A stretch of 64,000 nt of DNA, from assembly GCF_001420995.1 (NCBI RefSeq), contig NZ_CP012184.1:4200501-4264500 (forward strand). The letters run 5' to 3'. The DNA is from Pseudonocardia sp. EC080619-01 (GTDB taxonomy: Bacteria; Actinomycetota; Actinomycetes; Mycobacteriales; Pseudonocardiaceae). How positions within the stretch are numbered: position 1 is the stretch's first letter; every line of letters starts with the position of its first letter. A program made the translations under genes and the position numbers. This document shows, one piece after another, positions 25,251 through 34,017 of this stretch. Below the pieces are notes generated by a model. The model made no database searches and was not told the origin of the DNA. It saw only the letters and a list, made by a program, of their open reading frames with translations.

Positions 25251-26263
25251 CACCGGACCTCCACGACCGCACCGTCCTCGTCGTCGGCGGTGCCGGCTAC
25301 GTCGGATCCGTCCTGAGCTCCCGGCTCCTGGACGCGGGTGCGCGGGTACGGGTACTCGACCAGCTGGTCTACGACAACGGGTTCGCCCTGCACCACCTGC
25401 TCGACCACCCCCGGTTCGCCTTCACCCGGGGGGACGTGCGGGACCGGGGAGCGGTGACCGCTGCCGCGACCGGGGCCACCGACGTGGTGCTGCTCGCGGC
25501 GCTCGTCGGGGACCCGGTCTGCAAGCGCTACCCCGAGCTGGCGGAGCAGGTGAACCACGACGCGGCGGTGCGGCTGCACGACTCGCTGTCCGATCTCGGG
25601 GTCCAGCGGTTCGTCTTCACCTCCACGTGCAGCAACTACGGGATCCACGACACGTCCACGTTCGCCGACGAGACCAGCGACCTCAATCCCCAGTCGCTCT
25701 ACGCCGAGACGAAGATCGCGGTCGAGAAGCACGTCCTCGCGCGGGCGTCGCAGACGGCGACGACCGGCACGGTCCTGCGGGTCGCCACCGCGTACGGCCT
25801 CTCACCGCGGGCCCGGTTCGATCTGACGGTGTCCCAGTTCACCCGCGAGCTCGCCGCCGGGGGCGAGCTCGTCGTCTACGACGCCGACACGTGGCGCCCC
25901 TACTGCCACGTCCAGGACCTGTCGTCGGCGGTCCTGACGGTCCTCGACGCACCCCGGGACCTGGTGCACGGCGAGGTCTTCAACGTCGGGGACGCCGACC
26001 AGCAGTTCACCAAGAGGATGATCGTCGACGAGGTGCTCAAGCACGTCGACGGCGCGACGGTCACCTACCGCGAGGGCGACACCGATCCGCGCAACTACCG
26101 GGTCGCGTTCGACAAGATCTCCTCGACGCTGGGGTTCCGGACCCGGCACACCGTCCAGGACTACGTGGGTGCCCTCACGTCCGCGGTCCAGGCGGGCATC
26201 TTCACGGACGTGCGTGCCGGCGACCCGCGGTACGGCAACTACGCCGTCGCGCACCTCGAGTAG
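25247..26263 (+). CDS. NAD-dependent sugar epimerase/dehydratase (extended SDR)
   Basis: This 338-residue protein has the Rossmann motif VVGGAGYVGSVLSSRLL, then LLAALVGDPVCKRYPE, the STCSNYG serine region and SLYAETKIAVEK with the YxxxK pair. It is an NDP-sugar epimerase, dehydratase or reductase and is the third gene of the nucleotidyltransferase-aminotransferase-SDR trio. The ATG overlaps the upstream stop (ATGA). The exact reaction cannot be read. A hairpin that can serve both directions follows its stop. Confidence 0.9.
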   Translation: MTPDLHDRTVLVVGGAGYVGSVLSSRLLDAGARVRVLDQLVYDNGFALHHLLDHPRFAFTRGDVRDRGAVTAAATGATDVVLLAALVGDPVCKRYPELAEQVNHDAAVRLHDSLSDLGVQRFVFTSTCSNYGIHDTSTFADETSDLNPQSLYAETKIAVEKHVLARASQTATTGTVLRVATAYGLSPRARFDLTVSQFTRELAAGGELVVYDADTWRPYCHVQDLSSAVLTVLDAPRDLVHGEVFNVGDADQQFTKRMIVDEVLKHVDGATVTYREGDTDPRNYRVAFDKISSTLGFRTRHTVQDYVGALTSAVQAGIFTDVRAGDPRYGNYAVAHLE

Positions 26264-26283
26264 CAGATCGCCGGCAGGGGAAC

Positions 26284-26318
26284 GCGATGGGCGGGCGGGG
26301 TCACCGTCCGCCCATCGC
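26284..26318. terminator. Bidirectional hairpin between convergent genes
   Basis: GCGATGGGCGG (26284-26294) and CCGCCCATCGC (26308-26318) form a perfect 11-pair stem with a 13-base loop between the SDR stop (26263) and the convergent DUF4091 gene. The right arm overlaps the last codons of the minus-strand gene. A terminator for both strands is likely. Confidence 0.6.
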
Positions 26319-27881
26319 CAGCTCCGCGAGGTCCGCGCGGGCCGCGTCCAGCGCCGCCGGGTCCCGGCTCCAGTTCCGCCAGTCCGGCGCCACGCGGCGT
26401 ACGACGGCGTCCACCGCGGCGTCCCCGGCGACGCTGCGGGCCAGCTCGGCGTACCCGTAGTCCTCGATGCCGTCACGGATCCACTTGAGCCGCAACGACG
26501 GTGCGGCGCCGTCCGGGAGCCCGACCGGACCGCCGGGGTAGACCAGCATCCCGTCGCCGGGGTAGCGGCCGTCGTACATGACGGCCGTCTCCCACGGATC
26601 GCCGTCGCCCCAGTCGTCGACCCGCCAGTAGAGCGACCCCGTGTAGCCGAGGCCCTGGTTGAGGAACCCCGGCATCGCGCGGAAGCCGACGGGGTCCGCA
26701 CCGATCAGCCACTTCGGCGAGTAGTCGTCCTGGGCGAGAGCGGTGTAGGACCAGACCTGCATGCCGCGGGCGACCGCCTCCGCGGCCGTCGCGGGGTCGT
26801 GGTCCATCGGCAGCGACGCCCACACGTCGACCACCGGTGAACCGGTGCCGTCGTCGAACAGGAGCGGGTCCGGCGCCATGGTGACCAGCTGACGGACACC
26901 CGCCCGGTGCACGGCCCGCGCCCAGTCGCGTAGCGCCGGGTACAGCGCCGCGACGTCGTCGCAGTCGTCGATCTCGTCCGCGGTGTAGTTGTAGAGCAGC
27001 GCCCCGGCGGGAGCCCGCCGTACGGTCTCGGCGATCTCCTCCGGCGGGGGCGGTGGCCGCATCGTGCACGTCTCGCGGTCGGCGCCGCTGTAGAACCCGG
27101 TGTTGGCGGCGTTGATCCGGCCCCCGTCACGCAGCGAAGGGTCCAGTTCGGTCACCGGGACTCCCGGCATGGCGCCGTGACGGAGCAGCTCCGCGTCGAC
27201 CGACGCCAGCCCGCCGGCGCTGAGGAAGGCTCCCGCGAGCGCGGGCCGGGCGGGCAGAGTCAGGTCGAGGACGGTGAGCTCGACGTCACCGGTGACGGTG
27301 CCACCGTCGGTCCGCAGCGTGTATCCGGTCCGGTAGACGCCCGGGGCCGCATCGCGGGGGACGGTGATGTCCACCCAGTACGGCTGGCTGCGGTGTGGCG
27401 GGACGGACACCCCCCGGGCGGGGACGTCCCCGCTCAGGGCCTCTCCGGTGACGGGATCGGTGAAGGGGACCAGACCGTCCGGGTACTCGCCGGGACCGTC
27501 GGTGCCGGACACCGGCAACGTGGCCGGGACGGACACGAACTGCTCCCGGTACAGCGAGACCGACGTGTCCGGGAGCCTGGCACCGCCGGGGCCCGCCGGC
27601 GGTGCCAGCTCCAGATCGACCCCGTGCAGCGGCCGGCTCCCACCGGTGACGACGATCTGGAACGACTCGGTCTCACCGCGGGCCGCGGTCACCTCTGCCG
27701 AGGTCGAGGCGCCGGGAGGAGCATCGCCCGGCACCCGGGTGAGTGCGTCCTCCACCCAGGCCGTGGGCGGTCCGGGTGGCGTCGGCGGTCCGGACGGGAG
27801 GGCCGTGACGAGTAGGACGCCGACGGCGCCCGCCGCGACCACTCCGGCACCGGCGATCAGTGACCGGCGCCGGACCGTCAC
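26301..27881 (-). CDS. Secreted DUF4091 (GH123-like) protein
   Basis: This 526-residue exported protein has a basic start and hydrophobic stretch (MTVRRRSLIAGAGVVAAGAV) consistent with a Sec or weak Tat signal/anchor. A beta-rich N-terminal half (residues about 45-210) is followed by a TIM-barrel-like region. The end carries the DUF4091 signature SLRLKWIRDGIEDYGYAELA. DUF4091 proteins resemble glycoside hydrolase family 123; conserved acidic residues lie in YTADEIDDCDD. It is the last gene of a five-gene operon (GTGA overlap with the Wzz gene), so it probably trims or modifies the polysaccharide outside the cell. Confidence 0.82.
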   Translation of the reverse strand: MTVRRRSLIAGAGVVAAGAVGVLLVTALPSGPPTPPGPPTAWVEDALTRVPGDAPPGASTSAEVTAARGETESFQIVVTGGSRPLHGVDLELAPPAGPGGARLPDTSVSLYREQFVSVPATLPVSGTDGPGEYPDGLVPFTDPVTGEALSGDVPARGVSVPPHRSQPYWVDITVPRDAAPGVYRTGYTLRTDGGTVTGDVELTVLDLTLPARPALAGAFLSAGGLASVDAELLRHGAMPGVPVTELDPSLRDGGRINAANTGFYSGADRETCTMRPPPPPEEIAETVRRAPAGALLYNYTADEIDDCDDVAALYPALRDWARAVHRAGVRQLVTMAPDPLLFDDGTGSPVVDVWASLPMDHDPATAAEAVARGMQVWSYTALAQDDYSPKWLIGADPVGFRAMPGFLNQGLGYTGSLYWRVDDWGDGDPWETAVMYDGRYPGDGMLVYPGGPVGLPDGAAPSLRLKWIRDGIEDYGYAELARSVAGDAAVDAVVRRVAPDWRNWSRDPAALDAARADLAELAMGGR

Positions 27882-29296
27882 CGGTCGGTCTCACCGATGT
27901 AGACGATGCCCTCGGTCCGGCCGCCGGTCGCCCGCAAGGTCTCGTCCGCGCGCTGCAGCTCGTCGCGCCGGCTCCGCTCCGACACGACCAGGATGGTCGC
28001 GTCGGCCGACCGTGAGACCAGGGCGGCGCCCGGGTCCTCGCCGAGCGGGTCGCAGAGCAGGACCACCACGTCGACGGTCTTCTCGAGCTCCTCGAGCAGG
28101 CGGCCGAACGCCCGGCCGGACAGGAGGTCGACCGTCGAACCCGGGGCCTCGCCGGGGGAGAGGACCGACAGGCCCGGGGTGCCGTCCACCGGGACGAGAG
28201 CGTCCGCCAGGGTCGCCTGCCCCGCCAGCACGGTGGTGAGCCCCGGGGAGGATCCCTCCGTGCCGTCGAACTCGGCCCGCACCACGGTTGCCGTCGCGCC
28301 GGTGCGGGCGAAGCTGGTCGCGAGCCCGGTCGCCACCGCCCGCGCCTCGCTCCGATCGGCGGACCCGGTGGCGCAGACCAGCACGCTGCCACGGACCTTG
28401 TCCCGGTCGCCGGGCAACACGAGGGCGCGGATCATGGCGATGGACTCCCCACCGTCGGCCCGCCGGGGGCGCCGCCGACGCGCCCACCACCGGCCCGGCC
28501 GCCGTCCCGCGCCGGAGCCGGGGCCGGACGGCGGGACCGTCCCGAACAACGGGGCCCGCAGGCTGTGCGCGGCGTACGCCGCGGACGGCACGTGCGGGTC
28601 GAGGCCCGCCACCGCTCCGGCCAGACCGGCCCCTGCGACGAGACCGATCGCAGCAGCAGCGGCGGCGTACAGCCACACCATGGACGACGCAGGTGCATCC
28701 GCGACCACCGTGTCGAGCACGACCGGGCGGGGTCCGGACTGGATCGACGTCGACGTCGTCGCGGTCAGCGCGTCCTGATAGGTCGAGAGATCCTCCTGCA
28801 GCCGGGTCGCGGCCTGCGGAGGGGCTTGCGGGGAGAGGGAGTCCAGTGCGCTCCTGACCCCGGCGATCGACTGTTCCAGCTCCGCCTCGCTCGCCCGGCG
28901 AGCCGCCGACCCGGCCTGCTCACGCAGGCGCACGTAGGCGCCTGCATAGGTCGTCGCGACCCGCTCCGCCTCCTCGGGTGTCGGCGCCGACGCGGACACG
29001 GCGAGGACCCAGGTCGACTCGTCCGCCTCGACCGTGACGTCGGGCTGGTAGCCCAGCTCCGCCGCCACCGCCTCCTGGACGTAGCGGCTCTGGACGAACT
29101 GGACCTCGGGGCCGACGTCGGCTCCGGACACGAAGACCTCGGTCGAGGCCGAGTAGGCCGGTGGCCGCAGCAGGACGGCCGCGACCGTGACGACGACGAA
29201 CAGGACCACCACGGCGGCGACGAGCCGGCCGTGCCTGACGAGCGCCCTGCGCCAGAAGGTGATCTCCAGCTCGTCGGGCGATGAGGTCGGGTTCAT
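27878..29296 (-). CDS. Wzz-type chain-length protein with degenerate tyrosine-kinase domain
   Basis: This 472-residue protein has an N-terminal Wzz domain between two membrane segments (residues about 24-44 and 205-232). A cytoplasmic C-terminal domain resembles bacterial tyrosine (BY) kinases such as CpsD/Wzc. The kinase signature is lost: the Walker A GEGKS is replaced by ATGSADRSEAR, and the Walker A' motif of the IDxDxR type by VVRAEFDG. No Tyr-rich tail is present. It would control chain length as a scaffold without ATP-driven phosphorylation. The ATG at 29296 overlaps the flippase stop (ATGA). Confidence 0.85.
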   Translation of the reverse strand: MNPTSSPDELEITFWRRALVRHGRLVAAVVVLFVVVTVAAVLLRPPAYSASTEVFVSGADVGPEVQFVQSRYVQEAVAAELGYQPDVTVEADESTWVLAVSASAPTPEEAERVATTYAGAYVRLREQAGSAARRASEAELEQSIAGVRSALDSLSPQAPPQAATRLQEDLSTYQDALTATTSTSIQSGPRPVVLDTVVADAPASSMVWLYAAAAAAIGLVAGAGLAGAVAGLDPHVPSAAYAAHSLRAPLFGTVPPSGPGSGAGRRPGRWWARRRRPRRADGGESIAMIRALVLPGDRDKVRGSVLVCATGSADRSEARAVATGLATSFARTGATATVVRAEFDGTEGSSPGLTTVLAGQATLADALVPVDGTPGLSVLSPGEAPGSTVDLLSGRAFGRLLEELEKTVDVVVLLCDPLGEDPGAALVSRSADATILVVSERSRRDELQRADETLRATGGRTEGIVYIGETDR

Positions 29297-30555
29297 GCTG
29301 ATCCGGATTCTGTGCGGTGGGTGGTGAGGATCTCGGTCGAGCGGCGCCGGCCGTTTCGGGTCAGGAGCAGTGACCAGGCGAGAACGCCACCGACCAGGTA
29401 GCCGCCGGCCAGGACGGCGGCGGTCCCGGTGGCGCCGTGTCCCGCGGCCACGACGAGCACCAGGACGAGGACGATCGGCACGGTCGTGGCCTGGACGAGC
29501 AGGGCCCGGCGCAGCAGGCCCAGCGCGGACGCGGCGACGACGGCCCCGACGAGTACCGCCTCGGCGACCAGCATCATCGCGAGGAAGAACCGCGGGCCGT
29601 ACGTGCCGTCCCAGTTCGCCCCCAGGAGCCACCGCCCCACCGGGTCGGGCAACAGGACGATCCCGGTGCCCCAGGCCGCGGCGAGTGCGGCCTGGACAGC
29701 GGTGACACGGCCGACGAGCCTGCGGACCTCCCCGGCGGAGCCGAGCCGCGTCGCGTCGGGCAGCAGCATCGAGCGGGTACCGAGGATCAGCACACCGAGT
29801 GGCCCGAAGAACAGGAACGCCGCTCGCAGCGCGCCGACCTCGGGGAGGGTCGTCACCAGGGGCATCAGGAGGAACGACGCGTCCACCGGCAGACCCGTGA
29901 GCATGTGGGTGGCGAGCAACGGCGCGGCGACCGCGCGGTGGATCGCGAACCACCGGTGCGCCACACGGATCCGGAGCCGGACCCGGAGCCGGAACAACGC
30001 CATCAGCGCGGCGATGCTGCCGCCGGCACACCATCCGGCCACGGCCGCGATCTCGGACGGCCCACCGGACGCGGCGGCGGCGATCCCGATCGTGCCGAGC
30101 TGCAGCACCGCCCACAGGACGTCCGAGAGCGCGGCCTCCTTGGGGACGGCTCGCACCATCGCGATGCCGCGCAGCCCCTCCTGGAGCATGAGCAGCGGCA
30201 TGGCGAGTGCCATGAGGAGGAACGGGCCCGTCCCGTGCCCGATGAGGAGCACGACCCCTGCGGCGACGAGTCCGAGCACCGTTCCGAACACGAGCGTGTG
30301 CGCGAGGGCTTCGCCCTCCTCCCTGCGACGGTCCGCGCTCCGGCGTCCACGCAGGACCGCGAGGACGTCGCTCGACGTGGCGCGCACGACGCCGACGCCG
30401 ATCGTGTAGAGCACCATGACCACCGCGAACGCGCCGAAGTCGTCCGGCTCGGTCTCGCGGGCCACGAGCAGGGTCAGCAGGAAGTTCGTGCCGGTGTTGA
30501 CCGCCTGCGACAGGAAACCCCAGTGGGCCTGGCGCAGGTTCGACGTGCCGCTCAC
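29293..30555 (-). CDS. Polysaccharide flippase (Wzx-like, second)
   Basis: This 420-residue protein is almost entirely hydrophobic helices and begins NLRQAHWGFLSQAVNTGTNFLL, the usual first helix of polysaccharide transporter/MATE-like Wzx proteins. Positively charged residues lie between helices. The GTG at 30555 overlaps the upstream polymerase stop (GTGA); the open frame continues far upstream but is antisense-free shadow of the polymerase gene. It should flip lipid-linked repeat units to the outer face. Confidence 0.85.
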   Translation of the reverse strand: MSGTSNLRQAHWGFLSQAVNTGTNFLLTLLVARETEPDDFGAFAVVMVLYTIGVGVVRATSSDVLAVLRGRRSADRRREEGEALAHTLVFGTVLGLVAAGVVLLIGHGTGPFLLMALAMPLLMLQEGLRGIAMVRAVPKEAALSDVLWAVLQLGTIGIAAAASGGPSEIAAVAGWCAGGSIAALMALFRLRVRLRIRVAHRWFAIHRAVAAPLLATHMLTGLPVDASFLLMPLVTTLPEVGALRAAFLFFGPLGVLILGTRSMLLPDATRLGSAGEVRRLVGRVTAVQAALAAAWGTGIVLLPDPVGRWLLGANWDGTYGPRFFLAMMLVAEAVLVGAVVAASALGLLRRALLVQATTVPIVLVLVLVVAAGHGATGTAAVLAGGYLVGGVLAWSLLLTRNGRRRSTEILTTHRTESGSA

Positions 30556-31820
30556 CTGGCGGGAACCTCCACGGTCGCGGGCGCTGCGATGGGCGCGGTC
30601 GCCGCGGAACCGGTGGTCCGGGACCGCCGGGCGAGCACCGTCGCGACGCCCGCCGCGGCGAAGACCACCCACCAGTGCCGCTGGTAGAACGCCTCGATCC
30701 CGAGCGAGACGCCGACCATCACGGCATGCCCGCACAACAGCGCGAGCAGGATCGGCCGCAGCTCGACCGACGCGACGGGCACTGCCGAGTACAGCCGCAG
30801 TGCCACCGAGACGATCAGCGCGAGGAACACCGCGAGGCCGATCATCCCGAGGTCGGACAGGAACCACAGCGCCGTGTTGTGCACGACGATGCCGTAGTCG
30901 GAGACGTACACGCCGAGACCGATCCCGAACACGGGGCTCTGGACGTAGTCGTGCAGGGCCTCCGCACCGATCACCAGCCGGGAGGAGATCTCGCTCGGCC
31001 GGGTCACCAGGGCACCGGCGTCGGGGATCTGCAGCAGCACCAGTGGCGCGAGCGCAGCGACCGGCAACACACCGAGTGCCAGCGTCCGGCCACCGAGACC
31101 CGGCCGGACCACGAGCAGGGTCAGCAGACCGAAGGTCAGCCCGATCCAGGACGAGCGCGAGAACGTCAGCAGCAACGTGGCCGGGAGGACCACGTACCCG
31201 ACCGCCGCCCACCGGCCCGGCAGCAGGGCCGAGGGCGTCCGGGCCGTCAGATGGTGCAGCACCAGCGCCAGCGCGACGAGACCGCCGAAGGCGTTCGCGT
31301 CGAGCACCAGACCGGAGATCCGGTCGGCGGGCCACGGATCGTTCATCAGCGGGAGCACCGGCCCGCCGACCATGTTCAGCAGCCGTGCCCCGAGCGCGAG
31401 CGTCGCGTGCAGGAGCACGGCGGACACGAACAGCCGGAGGATCCGGTGGAGCCGCTCGGTGTCACGCATGTAGTCGATGAAGCAGGCTCCGGTGACGAGC
31501 AGGGCGATCAGCCCGACGTACTTCTGGAGCAGGGCGTACGAGGTCAGCTCACCGGTCCGGACGACGGCGACGAGGCAGCCGAGCCCGAGCAGCGGGACCA
31601 ACGCCATGTGCCAGACGGTCCAGGCACCGCCCAGGTGCCGGAGCCGGCACGAACGCAGCACCACGTAGAGGGCGATGAACAGGTCGGCCGGAGCGATCTG
31701 GCGGTAGTCACCGACCTCGATCTGGATCGGCATCGTGAACAGGTAGGCCCCGAGCAGGATCAGGTCGGGGGACCACACCCGCCGTGTCGCCTGCGTGCTC
31801 CGGGCTCCGGCCTCATCCAT
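30552..31820 (-). CDS. O-antigen polymerase/ligase family protein (Wzy-like, second)
   Basis: This protein of about 422 residues has roughly 10-12 membrane helices. The Wzy_C-type core is visible: LLLTFSRSSWIGLTFGLLTLL, followed by an outer loop with SSRLVIGAEALHDYVQSPVFG and VVHNTALWFLSDLGMIGL, which contains the HN...L..LG polymerase/ligase motif. The ATG at 31820 is chosen because it overlaps the upstream stop in an ATGGATGA arrangement; a frame from 31871 would add 17 residues. It polymerises the repeat unit exported by the flippase next to it. Confidence 0.87.
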   Translation of the reverse strand: MDEAGARSTQATRRVWSPDLILLGAYLFTMPIQIEVGDYRQIAPADLFIALYVVLRSCRLRHLGGAWTVWHMALVPLLGLGCLVAVVRTGELTSYALLQKYVGLIALLVTGACFIDYMRDTERLHRILRLFVSAVLLHATLALGARLLNMVGGPVLPLMNDPWPADRISGLVLDANAFGGLVALALVLHHLTARTPSALLPGRWAAVGYVVLPATLLLTFSRSSWIGLTFGLLTLLVVRPGLGGRTLALGVLPVAALAPLVLLQIPDAGALVTRPSEISSRLVIGAEALHDYVQSPVFGIGLGVYVSDYGIVVHNTALWFLSDLGMIGLAVFLALIVSVALRLYSAVPVASVELRPILLALLCGHAVMVGVSLGIEAFYQRHWWVVFAAAGVATVLARRSRTTGSAATAPIAAPATVEVPAR

Positions 31821-33885
31821 GGACGTCGACGAATCGCAGCCATCCACCGGGGATCCGGTGGATGTCGGCATGGTGGCCCGTCCCGTCCGACCTGCCGGAC
31901 GGATGGAGCTGGATCTCGTCGGGCGACTCGCGGTACTCCAGCGGGCTCAGTGTCAGGATCGGCCGGGCCCGGACGCCTGCGCCGTACACCTGCTCGCACG
32001 ACTGGGTCAGGCGGACCAGCCGTCCGTCCACCTCGACGACGCGGCCTGCCGGCCGGGCCGCGCCCGCGTCGTCCAGCACGATCGGGTTCGAGGGGTGCGG
32101 CCGCCAGGGGCCGCGCACCGACGGCGCGACGAACAGGTCCAGCCGGTCGTGGGTGTGGCTCACGCTGCTCTCGGTGAACAGGTAGTACCGGCCGTCGTGG
32201 AGCAGCACGGTGCTGTCCTTGTAGGGCTTTCCCTGCAGCAGGATCCGGTCGAGCTCCCAGGCGTGTGGGGTCCCCATGGCCCGGTAGAGCCGCACCGTCC
32301 CGTCGAGGCTGGTCTCCGGGATCATGACGATGTCGTCGCCATCGGCGAGGACGTGGGGATAGGACAGATGGAAGTCCTCGCTGAGCACCACACCCCGGTA
32401 GCGCCAGTCGGCGAGGTCGTCACTCGTGGCGAGCCCGATCTCCCCGCGCGCCTCGCCCCGCCGGACCTGTTCGAAGAAGAGGTGCCACGTGCCGTCCCGC
32501 TCGATCGCGAACGGGTCGGCGACCATGGTGATACCGAGCCGGTCGAGCTCCTCCTCGGAGAAGACCGGGTGCCTGTCCCGGCCGACCGGCGACAGCGGGT
32601 CGGTGGTGCGTTCCACGGCGATCCGCCAGGGTGGGAGCCGGGTCGCCGGCCCGCTCAGCGCCGGGGGCACGACGCGCCTGGCGGTGGAGCGCAGCCGCGC
32701 CCTGGCGCTGCGCGGGCGCCCCGTGTTCGAGGCCTCGATCCTGCGGTAGAGCGCGACGAGCGGGGCGACGGCGATCGAGGTCGCGTAGTGGTCCTCGACC
32801 CGGGCGCGTCCGGCGGCGCCGAGCCGGGCCCGCTCCTCGGGATCCGCGGCGAGCTTCCGGACGGCGGTGCTGAGCGCGGCCGCGTCCCGCGGAGAGACCA
32901 GGACGCCGGCCGCTCCACCCGCCACGGCCTCCCTGCTGCCCCGGATGTCCGTCGTCACCAGCGGGACCCCTGCCGACATGGCCTCCAGCACCGAGACCGG
33001 CATCCCCTCCCGGTAGGACGGCTGGACGACCAGATCGGCGGCCGCGAGAAGGTCCGGGACGTCGCGGCGCTGCCCGAGCAGCAGGGTCCGCGCGGCCGCC
33101 TCCGGGTCGCGCCGGTGCTCCTGTTCGATCCTCGCCAGGACGGACTGGTCCCGTTCGCTCGGCGACACGTCGCCGACGAGCACCAGCCACGCAGGTTGCT
33201 CCGCGAGCAGTTCGGAGAACGCGGTCAGGAGCTCCTGGACACCCTTCTCCGCGACCAGCCTGCCGACGAAGACGACGAGGAGCTCTCCGTCGGGGACACC
33301 GAGTTCGCGACGGACCGCGTGCCTCCGGGCGGACCCCGGGGCGAACCGTTCGGTGTCGATCCCGACGCCGGGGGTGGCGACGATCCGGGCGGGATCCCTG
33401 GCGAACCCGTTCCGGCGCGCGTGCTCGAGATCCTCCGAGTTGACGGTGACGACGTGGTCGGCGAGGTGCCGGTTCAGCAGGCGCTCCGCGGTCTGGTGCA
33501 CCACCCGGGACGGTCGTGCCATGCCCTCGTGGAAGTAGAAGCCGTGCACGTGGTTGATGACGCACGGGACCGCCGCGAGACGGGCCGCGAGTCGTCCTTG
33601 GATCGACGCGAGCGGACCGTGCAGATGGACCACGTCGAAACGCTCTCGCCGCAGGTAGCGGGCCAGTGCGACGATCTCGGTGGTCAGGGCGCGCGCCGTG
33701 ACCTTGCGGCTGACGCCGATCCTGTGGAGTTCGTGTGCGGTGCCGAGGTGGTGCCGTAGTACGTCGCCGTCGTGGTCCATGATGCTGGCCGCGACCACCT
33801 CGTGCCCGTCGCGGTCCAGGGCGTCGAACAGCGGGACCAGGAAGCCGAACGCGGACTCCACACTGGACAGCTGACAGATGCGCAC
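31813..33885 (-). CDS. GT4 glycosyltransferase fused to a GINT1-like beta-propeller domain
   Basis: This protein of about 690 residues has two parts. The first 400 residues are a GT4 enzyme: ESAFGFLVPLFDALDRDGH, VVHLHGPLASIQGR, VFVGRLVAEKGVQELLTAF and REGMPVSVLEAMSAGVPLV. The last 260 residues match the bladed domain seen at the N-terminus of plant glucosamine inositolphosphorylceramide transferases and in bacterial sugar-modifying proteins: MVADPFAIERDGTWHLFFEQ, SEDFHLSYPHVLADGDDIVM and IPETSLDG. The two are joined by an Arg-rich linker. The GTG at 33885 is chosen for the aaggag site 8 bases upstream. It leads the five-gene operon. Confidence 0.83.
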   Translation of the reverse strand: MRICQLSSVESAFGFLVPLFDALDRDGHEVVAASIMDHDGDVLRHHLGTAHELHRIGVSRKVTARALTTEIVALARYLRRERFDVVHLHGPLASIQGRLAARLAAVPCVINHVHGFYFHEGMARPSRVVHQTAERLLNRHLADHVVTVNSEDLEHARRNGFARDPARIVATPGVGIDTERFAPGSARRHAVRRELGVPDGELLVVFVGRLVAEKGVQELLTAFSELLAEQPAWLVLVGDVSPSERDQSVLARIEQEHRRDPEAAARTLLLGQRRDVPDLLAAADLVVQPSYREGMPVSVLEAMSAGVPLVTTDIRGSREAVAGGAAGVLVSPRDAAALSTAVRKLAADPEERARLGAAGRARVEDHYATSIAVAPLVALYRRIEASNTGRPRSARARLRSTARRVVPPALSGPATRLPPWRIAVERTTDPLSPVGRDRHPVFSEEELDRLGITMVADPFAIERDGTWHLFFEQVRRGEARGEIGLATSDDLADWRYRGVVLSEDFHLSYPHVLADGDDIVMIPETSLDGTVRLYRAMGTPHAWELDRILLQGKPYKDSTVLLHDGRYYLFTESSVSHTHDRLDLFVAPSVRGPWRPHPSNPIVLDDAGAARPAGRVVEVDGRLVRLTQSCEQVYGAGVRARPILTLSPLEYRESPDEIQLHPSGRSDGTGHHADIHRIPGGWLRFVDVHG

Positions 33886-33959
33886 CGGGACAGCTCCTTC
33901 GCTCCGGTTTCCGGGCCTGGACACCGGAGCGGCCCGTGCGCGGGCCGCGGCGTCGCCGG

Positions 33960-33987
33960 AACACTCGTCCCCCGGTGATCGGGTGTT
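33960..33987 (-). terminator. Weak hairpin downstream of the GPP34 gene
   Basis: AACACTCG (33960-33967) and CGGGTGTT (33980-33987) pair over 8 bases with one mismatch around a 12-base loop. The hairpin lies 30 bases beyond the GPP34 stop on the minus strand and could end that transcript before the polysaccharide operon starts. Confidence 0.35.
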
Positions 33988-34017
33988 AGCGACGGAGCGG
34001 TACGAAGCGGTCGGGGG

